From positions 1 to 45,904 of the forward strand of contig NZ_JACJSZ010000025.1 in NCBI RefSeq assembly GCF_014698445.1: 45,904 nucleotides of DNA, in the 5' to 3' direction. Of the stretch, positions 30,818 through 39,536 are shown one piece after another; position 1 is the stretch's first letter; each line of letters begins with the position of its first letter. The translations under genes and the position numbers were made by a program. Source of the DNA: Microcystis elabens FACHB-917 (GTDB lineage Bacteria > Cyanobacteriota > Cyanobacteriia > PCC-6307 > Cyanobiaceae). The notes below the pieces were generated by a model, which saw only the letters and a list, made by a program, of their open reading frames with translations, had not been told where the DNA came from and made no database searches.

Positions 30818-32424
30818 GCCGGCTGGAGCTCCCGGGTGGTTTCGCGGGATCCCTCCGGCGGTTCCGGAGGCAGGGCGGCGAGCTGCTCCTGGATCTCGCG
30901 GGTCACCACGCCCCGGTATTCCTGGAAGTGTTCGTTGTGGGCGAGGGTGACCAGGAACTGCTCCAGGTTGTTGGAGTTGCGGCGGGCGATGGTGAACATG
31001 GAACGCCAGAAGCGGCCGCGGGTGTCGCGCTTGAGCCCCTGACGCCAGATCACGATCAGCAGGGCGCGCACATCGGTCCAGGTGGGCAGGCTGGCCTTGC
31101 CGAAGGCCGCCGCCGGCACGTACTGCTGCCAGCGGGGCTGGCCCATCTTGAGGTAGTAGTGCGTGACCCGGTCGATGTAGGCGTTCGGCTCGTACAGACG
31201 GCAGAAGGCATCGACGTACTCGTTGGCGATCTGGCGGATCGGCCGGGTGGGCACGAAGTTGAGCAGGTTGGTCTGGTTGACGCCCTTGGCGTCGGTCTTC
31301 TCCTGGATCAGCCGCCCTTCCTTCTCGAGGCGATGCCACAGACCGGTGTTGGGCAGTGCCTGCAGCATGCCCATCATCGCGGCGGGAATGCCGGTGCGGC
31401 TGACGAACTCGACGATGCGATCGCCGGCGCCAGGCTTCTCGCCGTCGAAGCCGATGATGAAGCCCGCCATGACACGGATGCCGTAGGAGGTGATCCGGTC
31501 CACGGACTCCTCCAGGGAACTGCGGGTGTTCTGCAGCTTGCGGGCCGTTTCGAGACTGGCCTCGTCGGGGGTTTCGATGCCGAGGAAGACGCTGTCGAAG
31601 CGGGCCTCGGCCATCATCAGCATCATCTCCTCGTCGGAGGCGAGATCCACCGAGGCCTCGGTGGCGAAGCTGAACGGGTAGCCGTGCTCGATCTGCCAGC
31701 TCTTGATCTCCGGCAGCAGCAGCTTGGCGTTGCGCTTGTTGCCGATGAAGTTGTCGTCGACCAGGAAGATCGAGCGGCGCCAGCCCAGGTCGTAGAGGTA
31801 CTGGAGCTCCGCCAGGAGCTGGCCGGGGGTCTTGGTGCGGGGTTTGCGCCCGTAGAGCACGATGATGTCGCAGAACTCGCACTGGAACGGGCAGCCGCGC
31901 GAGAATTGGACCGACATCGAGTCGTAGGCGTCCAGCTCGAGCAGGTCGAAGCGGGGAATGGGGGTGCCGGTCACGTCCGGCTTGTCGCCGTTGGCGCTGA
32001 ACCGCCCCTGCTTCTCGCCGCGCTCGATCGCCTCGATGAACATCGGCAGGGTGATCTCCCCCTCGTCGAGCACCTTGAAATCGGCCAGCTGCAGCTCAGG
32101 GGCGTCGGGGGTGGAGCTGGCGAAGGGACCTCCCACCGCCACCGGCAGGCCCCGCTGCTTGGCTTTGGCGATCTGGGCGGCCATGTCGGCCTTCTGGACG
32201 ATCATCCCGGAGATCACCACCAGCTCCGCCCAGTTCCACTCGGCCTCCGTCACTTCGCGGACATTGCGGTCGACCAGCTTCATCTCCCAGGTCTGGGGCA
32301 GCAGGGCCGCCACGGTGACCATGCCGAGCGGGGGCAGCAGCACCTTGCGGTTGACCAGCTCGAGAATCTTTTCGTAGCTCCAGAACGTCTTCGGAAACTC
32401 GGGATAGACGAAGAGGGTGCGCAT
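30814..32424 (-). CDS. B12-binding-domain radical SAM protein (DUF4070)
   Basis: 536 residues. N-terminal ~150 residues form a Rossmann-like cobalamin-binding domain (MRTLFVYPEFPKTFWSYEKI ... AVGGPFASSTP). A radical SAM core has C178-x3-C182-x2-C185 (RGCPFQCEFCD) for the 4Fe-4S cluster, and a C-terminal DUF4070 domain follows (RFWRSMFTIARRN). Members include the hopanoid C-2 methylase HpnP and many enzymes with unknown substrates; no hopanoid genes lie nearby, so a precise call is unsafe. A TAGGGT at 32522-32517 (this strand) could be its -10 with an ~85-base leader. Convergent with DUF4346 and divergent from the PetL-like gene. Confidence 0.85.
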   Translation of the reverse strand: MRTLFVYPEFPKTFWSYEKILELVNRKVLLPPLGMVTVAALLPQTWEMKLVDRNVREVTEAEWNWAELVVISGMIVQKADMAAQIAKAKQRGLPVAVGGPFASSTPDAPELQLADFKVLDEGEITLPMFIEAIERGEKQGRFSANGDKPDVTGTPIPRFDLLELDAYDSMSVQFSRGCPFQCEFCDIIVLYGRKPRTKTPGQLLAELQYLYDLGWRRSIFLVDDNFIGNKRNAKLLLPEIKSWQIEHGYPFSFATEASVDLASDEEMMLMMAEARFDSVFLGIETPDEASLETARKLQNTRSSLEESVDRITSYGIRVMAGFIIGFDGEKPGAGDRIVEFVSRTGIPAAMMGMLQALPNTGLWHRLEKEGRLIQEKTDAKGVNQTNLLNFVPTRPIRQIANEYVDAFCRLYEPNAYIDRVTHYYLKMGQPRWQQYVPAAAFGKASLPTWTDVRALLIVIWRQGLKRDTRGRFWRSMFTIARRNSNNLEQFLVTLAHNEHFQEYRGVVTREIQEQLAALPPEPPEGSRETTRELQPA

Positions 32425-32602
32425 GCGGCAGGGGCTTGGTGGATGGTCCGGAGTGGATGCTCCGTGGGCGATTGCGCAGCTGCGGCAGGGGCTCGTGCTG
32501 GTTCCGCTGCGCTGCAACCCTAGGCGCTTTCGGTAAATCTCAAGCGGTTCTACCTCCTCCGCCCCTGGCCTGGGGCCGGAAGGGGGCGGATCCTCTGCTG
32601 TA

Positions 32603-32722
32603 ATGAAGGCGTTCCTCGCAGCAGCGTCCGTGGGTGTGGTGATCTATCTGGCGCTCGTCGGTGGCGGGCTGACCGCCGCCTTCCTGGCCACCGTGGTGCT
32701 CAAGGGGATCAGGCTGATCTGA
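32603..32722 (+). CDS. PetL-like 39-residue membrane miniprotein
   Basis: MKAFLAAASVGVVIYLALVG continues with [19 protein letters not shown], i.e. one membrane helix and a short basic end GIRLI. The C-terminus (K/R-G-x-R/K-L-I) and the single helix resemble PetL, subunit VI of the cytochrome b6f complex, which is ~31 residues; an in-frame GTG at 32630 would give 30 residues. Other single-helix thylakoid proteins cannot be excluded. It was missed by length cut-offs. There is no strong ribosome binding site. The stop lies 14 bases inside the convergent MFS gene. Confidence 0.5.
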   Translation: MKAFLAAASVGVVIYLALVGGGLTAAFLATVVLKGIRLI

Positions 32723-33938
32723 GCCGCAGGGCTCCCTTCCGCCCCAGTTCCAGTACGCCCACCACCAGCCCGACGCCGCCGAGCAGGGCGAAGGTGGCAC
32801 TCAGCCCCACCGTCATCGCCAGGCCAGCGGCCACCAGGCCGCTCACGCCACCGCCCCCCAGGAAGGCGATCTGTCCCATGCCGGCCATGCGGCCGCGCAG
32901 GGCCATCGGCGCCCCCACCTGCAGGATCAGGTTCGATCCGGCCAGCAGGCCGGCGGTTCCGGCTCCCAGCAGCAGGGCCATCGCCAGGGCGGCCGTGCCC
33001 CCGGAAGCCGCGGCCATGCCCAGCTGGGCCAGGGCCACGGCCACGGCGCAGCCCCCTAGCAGCAGGGCCGGCCGCTCACTGAGGGCGCTGCTGTTGCGCT
33101 GCAGCACCAGGCCGCCGGCGATGCTGCCGGCGGCCAGGACGCTGGTGAACAGGCCGAGGGCCTGGGGCGACGGTCCGACCACCTCGGCCGCGATCAGGGG
33201 GGCCAGGCCCGGGTGGAAGAAGCCCACCAGGCAGGCCACGGTGGTGAACCGCAGCACATGGCGCAGGGTCGGGCCGCAGCCCCGCCAGGCGGCCCCGAGG
33301 CTGGCGCCGGCCCCTCCGGTGCTGCGCTGCTCCAGGTCGCGGCGGGGCCTCAGCAGCCAGATCACGGTGGCGATCGGCAGCAGGTAGGAGGCCGCATCGA
33401 TGGCCAGGGCCATGGCGGGCCCGGAGAGGGCCACCAGCCAGCCCCCCAGGGGAGGGCCCACCAGCTTGCCGACGTTGAACACCACCGAGAAGCTGGCCAG
33501 ATAGGGGCCGACCTGCTCCGGCCGCTCCACCAGCAGCGCGCAGTACTTGCTGCGGGCCGTCAGCTCGAAGGAGCTGGAGACGCCCACCACCAGGGTGCTG
33601 AGCAGCAGCAGCAGCACCTGCCCCGTGCCCTGGAGCAGGGGAATGGCCAGGGCCCCCAGGGTGGCACCGCCGAACAGCCCCCACTGGGAGCGGATCAGCA
33701 CCGTCTCGCATCCCAGCCGATCCGTAAGCACCCCCGCCTGGCCGCTGACCACCAGGCTCGGCAGGGCGAGGGCGGCGAAGTGCAGAGCGAGCAGCAGCGG
33801 ATTGCCGGTGCCGGCCATCAGGATCCAGCCCTTGGCCGTCAGCCCGGCGAAGGAACCGGTGGTGCTCAGACCGGAGGCGAGCAGGAAGAGGGGGCGCTGG
33901 TGCCGCTGCAGCCAGCTTTCCGGGCTGCCGGGGCTCAA
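32709..33938 (-). CDS. MFS transporter
   Basis: 409 residues with about 12 membrane helices. N-terminal [23 protein letters not shown], then [23 protein letters not shown] (the loop 2-3 motif, GVLTDRLG) and [39 protein letters not shown], which resembles the EntS/MFS_3 subfamily of exporters (landmarks LTDRLG and [11 protein letters not shown]). Substrate unknown. A TTG start at 33938 overlaps the rimO stop (TTGA), so this gene is translationally coupled to rimO; no other good start precedes the first helix. Confidence 0.83.
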   Translation of the reverse strand: MSPGSPESWLQRHQRPLFLLASGLSTTGSFAGLTAKGWILMAGTGNPLLLALHFAALALPSLVVSGQAGVLTDRLGCETVLIRSQWGLFGGATLGALAIPLLQGTGQVLLLLLSTLVVGVSSSFELTARSKYCALLVERPEQVGPYLASFSVVFNVGKLVGPPLGGWLVALSGPAMALAIDAASYLLPIATVIWLLRPRRDLEQRSTGGAGASLGAAWRGCGPTLRHVLRFTTVACLVGFFHPGLAPLIAAEVVGPSPQALGLFTSVLAAGSIAGGLVLQRNSSALSERPALLLGGCAVAVALAQLGMAAASGGTAALAMALLLGAGTAGLLAGSNLILQVGAPMALRGRMAGMGQIAFLGGGGVSGLVAAGLAMTVGLSATFALLGGVGLVVGVLELGRKGALRLRSA

Positions 33939-35329
33939 GCCCGGCTCCGCGTCGCCGCCAGGGCGTCACCCACCATCGCGGCGGCCCCCACCACCTCGCC
34001 GCGCAGGTCGTAGGTGTCGGCGGCGGTGATCCGCACCGGCACCATCGTGCCGGGGGCGGCGCTCAGCCCGCCCGCGCCGGGGCTCACGTGCACCTCCCCG
34101 TCCACGTCGGGGGCGAAACGGGCGCAGCGGCCCAGCATCGCGCCGCTGGCGGGGTTCTCCTGCTCGATCAGCACGTCCACGATCCGGCCCACCCAGGCGG
34201 CGTTGCGCTCGGCGGCGATCGGCTGCTGCAGGGCCATCAGCCGGTTCCGCCGCTCCTCGGCGACCGCGGCGGGCACCGGATCCGGCAGGGCGGCGGCGGC
34301 GGTGCCGTCCTCCGCGGAGAAGGTGAACACCCCCACGTGGTCGAAGCGCTGCTCGGCCACGAACGCCAGCAGATGCTCGAAGTGCTCCTCCGTCTCCCCG
34401 GGGAAGCCGACGATGAAGGTGGTGCGCAGCACGGCGTCGGGGAGCTGGTCGCGGATGCGCTGCAACAGGGCGCCGTTCACCCCGGTCTGCCAGGGACGGT
34501 TCATGGCCCGCAGCACCTCCGGGTGGCTGTGCTGCAGGGGGAGATCCAGGTAGGGCAGCACGTTGGGGATGTCCCGGTAGGCGGCCAGGACGGGTTCGGT
34601 GAGGCCGGTGGGGTAGGCGTAGTGGACCCGGATCCAGGGGATCTCCACCTCCCCAAGGGCGCGCAGCAGGTCTTCGAGGCGGGGTCTGCCGTACAGATCC
34701 AGGCCGTAGTTGGTGGTGATCTGGCTGATCAGGATCAGCTCCTTCACCCCCTGCCCGGCCAGCTGGCGGGCCTCCGCCACGACCGACTCGATCGGGCGGG
34801 AGCGCTGGTCGCCGCGAAGTTTCGGGATGATGCAGAAGGCGCAGCGGTAGTCGCACCCCTCGGCCACCTTCAGATAGGCCACCGCCTCCGAGGTGGTGCG
34901 GTAGCGGGGCAGGTGCTCATCGCCCACGAAGGTGGGATCCGCGCTCACGCGGTTGACCCGCTCCCCGGCTTCCACCCGCTCCAGCACCTCGACGATGTGC
35001 TGGTAGTCGCCGGTGCCGACGATCGCCCGCGCCTCCGGCAGGGACTCCAGGAGTTCCTCCTGGAAATGCTGGGCCAGGCAGCCGGCGATGATCAGCTCCT
35101 TGCCCTGCTCCGCCAGCTCCACCAGGGTGCGGACAGATTCGGCGCGGGCGTCCTGGATGAAGCTGCAGGTGTTGACCACCACCACCCTGGCGTCGCACTC
35201 ATCGGCGCTGACCCCATAGCCCGCCTCGGCCAGCAGGCCGAGCATGTGCTCGGTGTCCACCCGGTTCTTCTCGCAACCCAGATGGGTGAAGGCCACGGTG
35301 GGCCGTTCTCGGCCGGGCTGGGGGGGCAT
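33935..35329 (-). CDS. rimO: Ribosomal protein S12 methylthiotransferase
   Basis: 464 residues. N-terminal MTTase cysteines C19 (LGCEKNRVD), C55 (NTCSFIQ) and C84 (AGCLAQ), radical SAM C159-x3-C163-x2-C166 (GCDYRCAFC), and a C-terminal TRAM domain ([30 protein letters not shown]). RimO adds a methylthio group to Asp88 of ribosomal protein S12. The pattern [12 protein letters not shown], not the MiaB pattern, supports RimO. ATG 35329 precedes the family start by about ten residues; the longer in-frame extension overlaps the divergent VKOR gene and is rejected. Intergenic gap to the VKOR gene is ~120 bases. Confidence 0.95.
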   Translation of the reverse strand: MPPQPGRERPTVAFTHLGCEKNRVDTEHMLGLLAEAGYGVSADECDARVVVVNTCSFIQDARAESVRTLVELAEQGKELIIAGCLAQHFQEELLESLPEARAIVGTGDYQHIVEVLERVEAGERVNRVSADPTFVGDEHLPRYRTTSEAVAYLKVAEGCDYRCAFCIIPKLRGDQRSRPIESVVAEARQLAGQGVKELILISQITTNYGLDLYGRPRLEDLLRALGEVEIPWIRVHYAYPTGLTEPVLAAYRDIPNVLPYLDLPLQHSHPEVLRAMNRPWQTGVNGALLQRIRDQLPDAVLRTTFIVGFPGETEEHFEHLLAFVAEQRFDHVGVFTFSAEDGTAAAALPDPVPAAVAEERRNRLMALQQPIAAERNAAWVGRIVDVLIEQENPASGAMLGRCARFAPDVDGEVHVSPGAGGLSAAPGTMVPVRITAADTYDLRGEVVGAAAMVGDALAATRSRA

Positions 35330-35450
35330 GGTGCTGCGGGAGAAGGGGGGACGGGCCTGCGGCCCATGGGAGGCCGGGCGGAAAACGCCGATCCCCACCC
35401 TATGCAAGCCCTCGCGGCTGCGAGAATCGCTCCGTGACCCGCCTGTCCCC

Positions 35451-36377
35451 GTGACTTCCACTCGCCTCGCCAGTCGCCTCACGAGTCGCCGCCGCCCCGA
35501 GCCGGGTCGCCGCTGGGCCCGGGTGGTGATGGCCGTGCTGGCCACCATCGGCGTGATCGATACCGCCTCGATCACCCTCAACCGCTGGGGCGTGATCGGC
35601 GACCTCAGCTGCCCCGGCGGTGCCGACGGCTGCGACAAGGTCCTCAACAGCCCCTGGGGGACCGTCTTCGGCCAGCCCCTCTCCCTGTTCGGCTTCCTGG
35701 CCTACGGCGCCGTGCTGGTGATGGCGGTGCTTCCGCTGCTGCTCAAGGGCGAGGCCCGCACCTCCACCAATCGGCTCAGCTGGTGGGGGCTGTTCCTGCT
35801 CAGCGCCGGCATGGCGATCTTCAGCCTGGTGCTGGTGGGGGTGATGGCCTTCCAGATCAAGGCCTTCTGCACCTTCTGCCTGATGTCGGCGGCGATCAGC
35901 CTGACGCTGTTCGTGCTGAGCCTGATCGGCGGGGAATGGGAGGACACCGGCGCCCTGCTGTTCCGCGGCGTGCTCACGGTGCTGGCGGTCGGACTGATCG
36001 GCCTCGGCTGGGCCACCTCCCTCAACCGGCCCGAGTCGGCCACGGGCCCGGGGATGCCGATCCCGGTCACCTCCGCCAGCACCCCCGCCTCGATCGCCCT
36101 CGCCGACCACCTCAGCGCCACCGGCGCCGTGATGTACTCGGCCTACTGGTGCCCCCACTGCCACGACCAGAAGCAGCTCTTCGGCAAGGAGGCCACCGAG
36201 AAGCTCACGATCGTTGAATGTGCCCCCGACGGCCGCAACAACCAGGCTGCCCTCTGCGCCAGCAAGAACATCCAGGGCTTCCCCACCTGGGAGATCAAGG
36301 GCAAGCTCGACTCCGGCCAGAAGTCCCTCGCCCAGCTGGCCGCCCTGAGCGGTTACGAGGGTTCGATCGCCAACTGA
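35451..36377 (+). CDS. VKOR - thioredoxin-like fusion (disulfide-forming protein)
   Basis: 308 residues. Residues ~20-195 are a four- to five-helix VKOR domain with loop cysteines C54 and C61 ([10 protein letters not shown]) and the active-site C140-T-F-C143. Residues ~215-308 are a thioredoxin-like domain with C234-P-H-C237. Such fusions oxidise proteins in the thylakoid lumen/periplasm, passing electrons to plastoquinone or phylloquinone, and the plant homologue LTO1 is needed for photosystem II assembly. GTG 35451 is the best start; the upstream reading frame runs antisense through rimO. All catalytic cysteines are intact. Confidence 0.9.
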   Translation: MTSTRLASRLTSRRRPEPGRRWARVVMAVLATIGVIDTASITLNRWGVIGDLSCPGGADGCDKVLNSPWGTVFGQPLSLFGFLAYGAVLVMAVLPLLLKGEARTSTNRLSWWGLFLLSAGMAIFSLVLVGVMAFQIKAFCTFCLMSAAISLTLFVLSLIGGEWEDTGALLFRGVLTVLAVGLIGLGWATSLNRPESATGPGMPIPVTSASTPASIALADHLSATGAVMYSAYWCPHCHDQKQLFGKEATEKLTIVECAPDGRNNQAALCASKNIQGFPTWEIKGKLDSGQKSLAQLAALSGYEGSIAN

Positions 36378-36396
36378 ACGGAGCCCCCCCTCGCCC

Positions 36397-38061
36397 TCAC
36401 GACTCCCCCACCGTGGTGGTGAAAGGAAGCCGCCCCCGCAGCTGCACGGTGTGGCGGCGCCAGAAGCCCTGGGGCGCCGGGGCATCGGTGCGGTGATGGC
36501 CGCCCCGGCTCTCGACCCGGAAGGCGGCGGCCTCCATCAGCAGCTCCGCCAGCACCAGCCGCTGGCGCAGGTCCTGCAGCAGCAGCAGGCGGTGGCCCTG
36601 CTCCGGCGTCAGCACCAGCTCCAGGTGATGGGGCAGATCGTGGGCCCGGCGCAGCAGGGGTGTGCGCTCATGGCCCGCGCGCTCGCGGCGCACCTGCTGC
36701 AGGGCGCCGATCAGATCGACGCCGCGGCGCTCCACGCCGGCCACCTGCCAGCAGAGGCGCCGCAGATCGGCGATCGCCCCGAGCAGGGTGGCCTCATCGG
36801 GCCCTGAACGCGCCTCGGCCGCGCTGAGGGCCGTGGCTTCGCAGGGGCCGCCGGGGGGCGCGCCGGGAAGGGGCTCGGGCTGCAGATGGCGCAGCCGCCT
36901 GGCGAAGACGAGGCATTCCATCAGCGAGTTGCTCGCCAGCCGGTTGGCCCCGTGCACCCCGGTGCTGGCCACCTCCCCCACCGCGTAAAGCCCCCTCAGG
37001 CTGGTGGCGGCCTCCAGGTCGGTGCCGATGCCCCCCATCCAGTAGTGGGCGGCGGGGGCCACGGGGATCGGCGCCGCTTCGGGGGCCAGCCCCAGTTCCC
37101 GGCAGCGGCGCAGGATGGTCGGGAACTGGCGCTCCAGCCGCTCGCGTCCCACCGGGCGCAGGTCGAGCCAGAGGCGGGTGACCCCCTGCTCGGCCATGCA
37201 GCGGGCCAGGGCGCGGCTCACCTGGTCCCGCGGCGCCAGATCGCCCCCCTCCAGCCGGGCCACCGGCGAGCGGCCGGCGTCGTCGAAGAGCCGGGCTCCC
37301 TCGCCGCGCACCGCCTCGCTGATCAGGAAGTGGGGCGCGTCCGGGAGCATCAGCGCCGTGGGGTGGAACTGGACGAACTCCAGATCCCGCACCCGGGCCC
37401 CGGCGCTCCAGGCCATGGCGACGCCGTCGCCGCTGGCCTGGGCCGGGTTGGTGGTATGGGCGAAGAGATGGCCGCCGCCGCCGCTGGCCAGCACCACCGC
37501 TCCGGCCCGCAGCCAGCGCAGGCGTTGGCCCTCAAGCACCTGCAGCCCGAGGCACCGGCCGTTCTCCACCCACAGCTGCAGGGCAGGGATGCCCTTGCGC
37601 TGCTCCAGGCCGGGCCGACGTCGCACCTCCCGCTCCAGGGCATCGACGAGGGCACCCCCCGTGCGGTCCTGGGCGTGCAGCACCCGGCGGTGGCTGTGGG
37701 CCGCTTCCAGGGTGGTGCTCAGGCCCTCGGGGGTGCGATCGAAGTCCATGCCCAGCTGTACGAGGCGCTCGACGCAGGCCGGCGCCTCCCGCACCAGCAC
37801 CTCGACCGCGGCCGGATCGCAGAGCCCGGCGCCCGCCTTGAGAGTGTCGGCGATGTGGCTGGCGAAGCTGTCGTCGGCGCCGGTCACTGCGGCGATGCCC
37901 CCCTGGGCCCAGCGGCTGGCGGAGGGGGGGGCGCTGGACTTGCTCAGCAGCAGGACGCGCAGCTGCGGTGGCAGCTCCAGGCAGGTCATCAGGCCCGCGG
38001 CACCACTGCCGACCACCACCACGTCCCAGTGGCATGCCAAGCGCGGATCCGGCTCATCCAA
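36397..38061 (-). CDS. nadB: L-aspartate oxidase
   Basis: 554 residues of the succinate dehydrogenase/fumarate reductase flavoprotein family. N-terminal FAD motif VVVVGSGAAGLMTCLEL, SASRWAQGGIAAV, the RVLHAQDRTGGAL loop, EFVQFHPTAL, and C-terminal GLYAVGEVASTGVHGANRLASNSLMECLVFARR (landmarks WAQGGIAA, FHPTAL and HGANRLASNS). The enzyme oxidises aspartate to iminoaspartate, the first step of NAD synthesis. Start TTG 38061 or an in-frame TTG seven codons later; there is no in-frame ATG before the FAD motif. Convergent with VKOR (19 bases) and downstream of the psbU terminator. Confidence 0.93.
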   Translation of the reverse strand: MDEPDPRLACHWDVVVVGSGAAGLMTCLELPPQLRVLLLSKSSAPPSASRWAQGGIAAVTGADDSFASHIADTLKAGAGLCDPAAVEVLVREAPACVERLVQLGMDFDRTPEGLSTTLEAAHSHRRVLHAQDRTGGALVDALEREVRRRPGLEQRKGIPALQLWVENGRCLGLQVLEGQRLRWLRAGAVVLASGGGGHLFAHTTNPAQASGDGVAMAWSAGARVRDLEFVQFHPTALMLPDAPHFLISEAVRGEGARLFDDAGRSPVARLEGGDLAPRDQVSRALARCMAEQGVTRLWLDLRPVGRERLERQFPTILRRCRELGLAPEAAPIPVAPAAHYWMGGIGTDLEAATSLRGLYAVGEVASTGVHGANRLASNSLMECLVFARRLRHLQPEPLPGAPPGGPCEATALSAAEARSGPDEATLLGAIADLRRLCWQVAGVERRGVDLIGALQQVRRERAGHERTPLLRRAHDLPHHLELVLTPEQGHRLLLLQDLRQRLVLAELLMEAAAFRVESRGGHHRTDAPAPQGFWRRHTVQLRGRLPFTTTVGES

Positions 38062-38136
38062 GCGGCTGGTTCACCCCTTCACACCGTGCCTTCTGCAGCC
38101 GAGCCTATGGGACGGCCGGCGCGGGACCGCGGCCAC

Positions 38137-38163
38137 AAAAAAACCGCCGTGGGGACGGCGGTT
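38137..38163 (-). terminator. Intrinsic terminator after psbU
   Basis: Read on the minus strand, AACCGCCGT and ACGGCGGTT (nine pairs, 38163-38155 and 38150-38142, loop CCCC) are followed by about six T. It lies 29 bases past the psbU stop. Confidence 0.9.
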
Positions 38164-38191
38164 GCGCAGGGGTGGGGAAGGCCCCTGGGAT

Positions 38192-38569
38192 TCAGCGGTA
38201 GACGCCGTCGTTGATGCGATCGAAGCCTTCGTTGAGGGCGATCGTCGGGGGGGTGACGGTGAAGTTGTCCTTGTACTTGTTGAACAGCTCCCGCTGGCGG
38301 TCCGTCAGGTCGAGCTGCAGCACGTCGTCGACGCTGTCGTAGGGGCCGCCGAGAACGATCTTGCCGGCCAGGGTGGGGTACATGCCGGGGTACTGCTGGA
38401 ACCGGCGCACCGAGGCGTTGTTGAGGTCCACCTTGCCGCCGATCTCGGCGATCTTGTCATCGATCTCGTTGCGGAGCTCTGCGGCCAGGGCGGCACCGGG
38501 CAGAAGCAGGGTCATGAGCAGACCGGCCAGGACCACACCACTCATCAACCAGGCAAGCAGCCGCTTCAT
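38192..38569 (-). CDS. psbU: Photosystem II 12 kDa extrinsic protein
   Basis: 125 residues. A signal peptide (MKRLLAWLMSGVVLAGLLMT, cut after ALA near 30) is followed by the ~95-residue mature PsbU: ELRNEIDDKIAEIGGKVDLNNASVRRFQQYPGMYPTLAGKIVLGGPYDSVDDVLQ (landmarks KVDLNNA, YPTLAGKIV and PYDSVDDVL), a helix-hairpin-helix fold, and a C-terminus ENFTV/DNFTV-type followed by NDGVYR. PsbU sits on the lumenal face of photosystem II and stabilises the oxygen-evolving cluster. ATG 38569 has AAGGAG seven to twelve bases before it; a GTG one codon upstream is less likely. Monocistronic, with own terminator. Confidence 0.93.
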   Translation of the reverse strand: MKRLLAWLMSGVVLAGLLMTLLLPGAALAAELRNEIDDKIAEIGGKVDLNNASVRRFQQYPGMYPTLAGKIVLGGPYDSVDDVLQLDLTDRQRELFNKYKDNFTVTPPTIALNEGFDRINDGVYR

Positions 38570-38595
38570 CACGACACTCCTTCAGGGGGATAGAA

Positions 38596-38620
38596 CCAGG
38601 GCACCCTGGCAGGACCAGGG
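38596..38620 (-). promoter_or_regulatory. psbU leader with competing hairpins
   Basis: In the transcript, CCCTGG (38620-38615) can pair with CCAGGG (38609-38604), or the latter with CCCTGG (38601-38596), so two hairpins exclude each other 27-50 bases before the start codon. A TAACGT at 38655-38650 could be the -10, giving a ~75-base leader. Confidence 0.4.
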
Positions 38621-38718
38621 AGAGGGATGATCCGCAGACCACCCAGCCAACGTTACAGAAGGCCCTGGGGTCTCCCGGCGCCGGCGGCTGCGCTTTTGCA
38701 GTTCTTCAGATCAGGTCG

Positions 38719-39441
38719 TCAGATCAGTCCGCTGAGGTGGGGGGCGAGCAGGGCCGCCCCGAGGAAGAGGGCGTCGACGGCCAGGGTGGTGCCCACCGCA
38801 GCGGCCGCCACCCGCCAGGCCCCGCCCAGCGACCAGAGGCGACGGCACAGCAGCAGCAGCAGGGCCGCCGCCAGGCCGACGAGGGCCAGGGGCCAGGGCT
38901 GCAGCACCTGAAGGGCGGCGCCCTGGAGCAGCAGCGGGGCCTCGGGCAGGGGGGCGTTCAGCACCTGCGGCCAGAGGTCCATGAGGCCCGCGGCCGCCAT
39001 CACCCCATCGGTGCTGGCGGTGCCGAGCAGGGAGCCCAGGTAGAAGGCGCCGGCCAGGCGCCAGCGGCCACCGAGGCCCGCCACCGCCAGGGGCAGGGCG
39101 AAGGCCTCGATCGGCAGGTGCATCACCGGATGAAGACGAAGCCAGCCCCAGAACAGACAACCGCCCAGCCAGCTGCCGCTGAAGCCCACCAGGAGCACGC
39201 CCAGCGGCTGCCAGGGGCCCTGGCCCCGGCGTTCCAGCAGCAGGGCGACGCCCATCAGGGGGATGGTGAACAGGGCCGCGGCCATCGGGGCAGCGCGCAC
39301 CCACGGGGCCTGCAGGAACACCGGCACGGTGACCAGCAGTGCGGCCACCAGGGGCAGGACCCAGGCGGCCGGGACGGCGACGAGCCGCAGGCTCGGCAGG
39401 GCCTGGGAACGGGCGGAAAGGGTGGGCGGAACCCCGAGCAC
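38719..39441 (-). CDS. DUF3120 membrane protein
   Basis: About 240 residues with seven or so membrane helices (WVLPLVAALLVTVPVFLQAPW, AAALFTIPLMGVALLLERRG, LGVLLVGFSGSWLGGCLFWGWLRLHPVMHLPIEAF; landmarks SGSWLGGCLFWGW and HPVMHLPIEA), matching the DUF3120 family known from cyanobacteria only. The conserved Trp/His-rich loop WLRLHPVMHLPIEAF might be a binding site. Function unknown. The start is uncertain: TTG 39465 or GTG 39441; the latter is listed. Divergent from uppP. Confidence 0.75.
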   Translation of the reverse strand: MLGVPPTLSARSQALPSLRLVAVPAAWVLPLVAALLVTVPVFLQAPWVRAAPMAAALFTIPLMGVALLLERRGQGPWQPLGVLLVGFSGSWLGGCLFWGWLRLHPVMHLPIEAFALPLAVAGLGGRWRLAGAFYLGSLLGTASTDGVMAAAGLMDLWPQVLNAPLPEAPLLLQGAALQVLQPWPLALVGLAAALLLLLCRRLWSLGGAWRVAAAAVGTTLAVDALFLGAALLAPHLSGLI

Positions 39442-39507
39442 CTGGTTGTGAAGAAAGTTGTGCAACCTTAAGGGGGTGGAGGGGTGCTCCCGTGACCCGT
39501 CAGGCCA

Positions 39508-39513
39508 TAGGGT
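39508..39513 (+). promoter_or_regulatory. Putative -10 element for uppP
   Basis: TAGGGT 24 bases before the uppP ATG, in the short gap to the divergent DUF3120 gene. No -35 visible. Confidence 0.35.
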
Positions 39514-39536
39514 CAGCCGCAGTATCGGCTTCCCCC

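Noticed and set aside
30818-32424. Naming the B12 radical SAM protein as hopanoid methylase HpnP
   Set aside because: The family also holds many enzymes with other substrates and there are no hopanoid genes nearby; length and motifs alone do not decide.
30928-32523. 531-codon ORF antisense to the B12 radical SAM gene
   Set aside because: No domain, biased shadow composition; the minus-strand protein has intact radical SAM cysteines.
36886-38214. 442-codon ORF antisense to nadB
   Set aside because: No homology features; nadB motifs on the opposite strand are complete.
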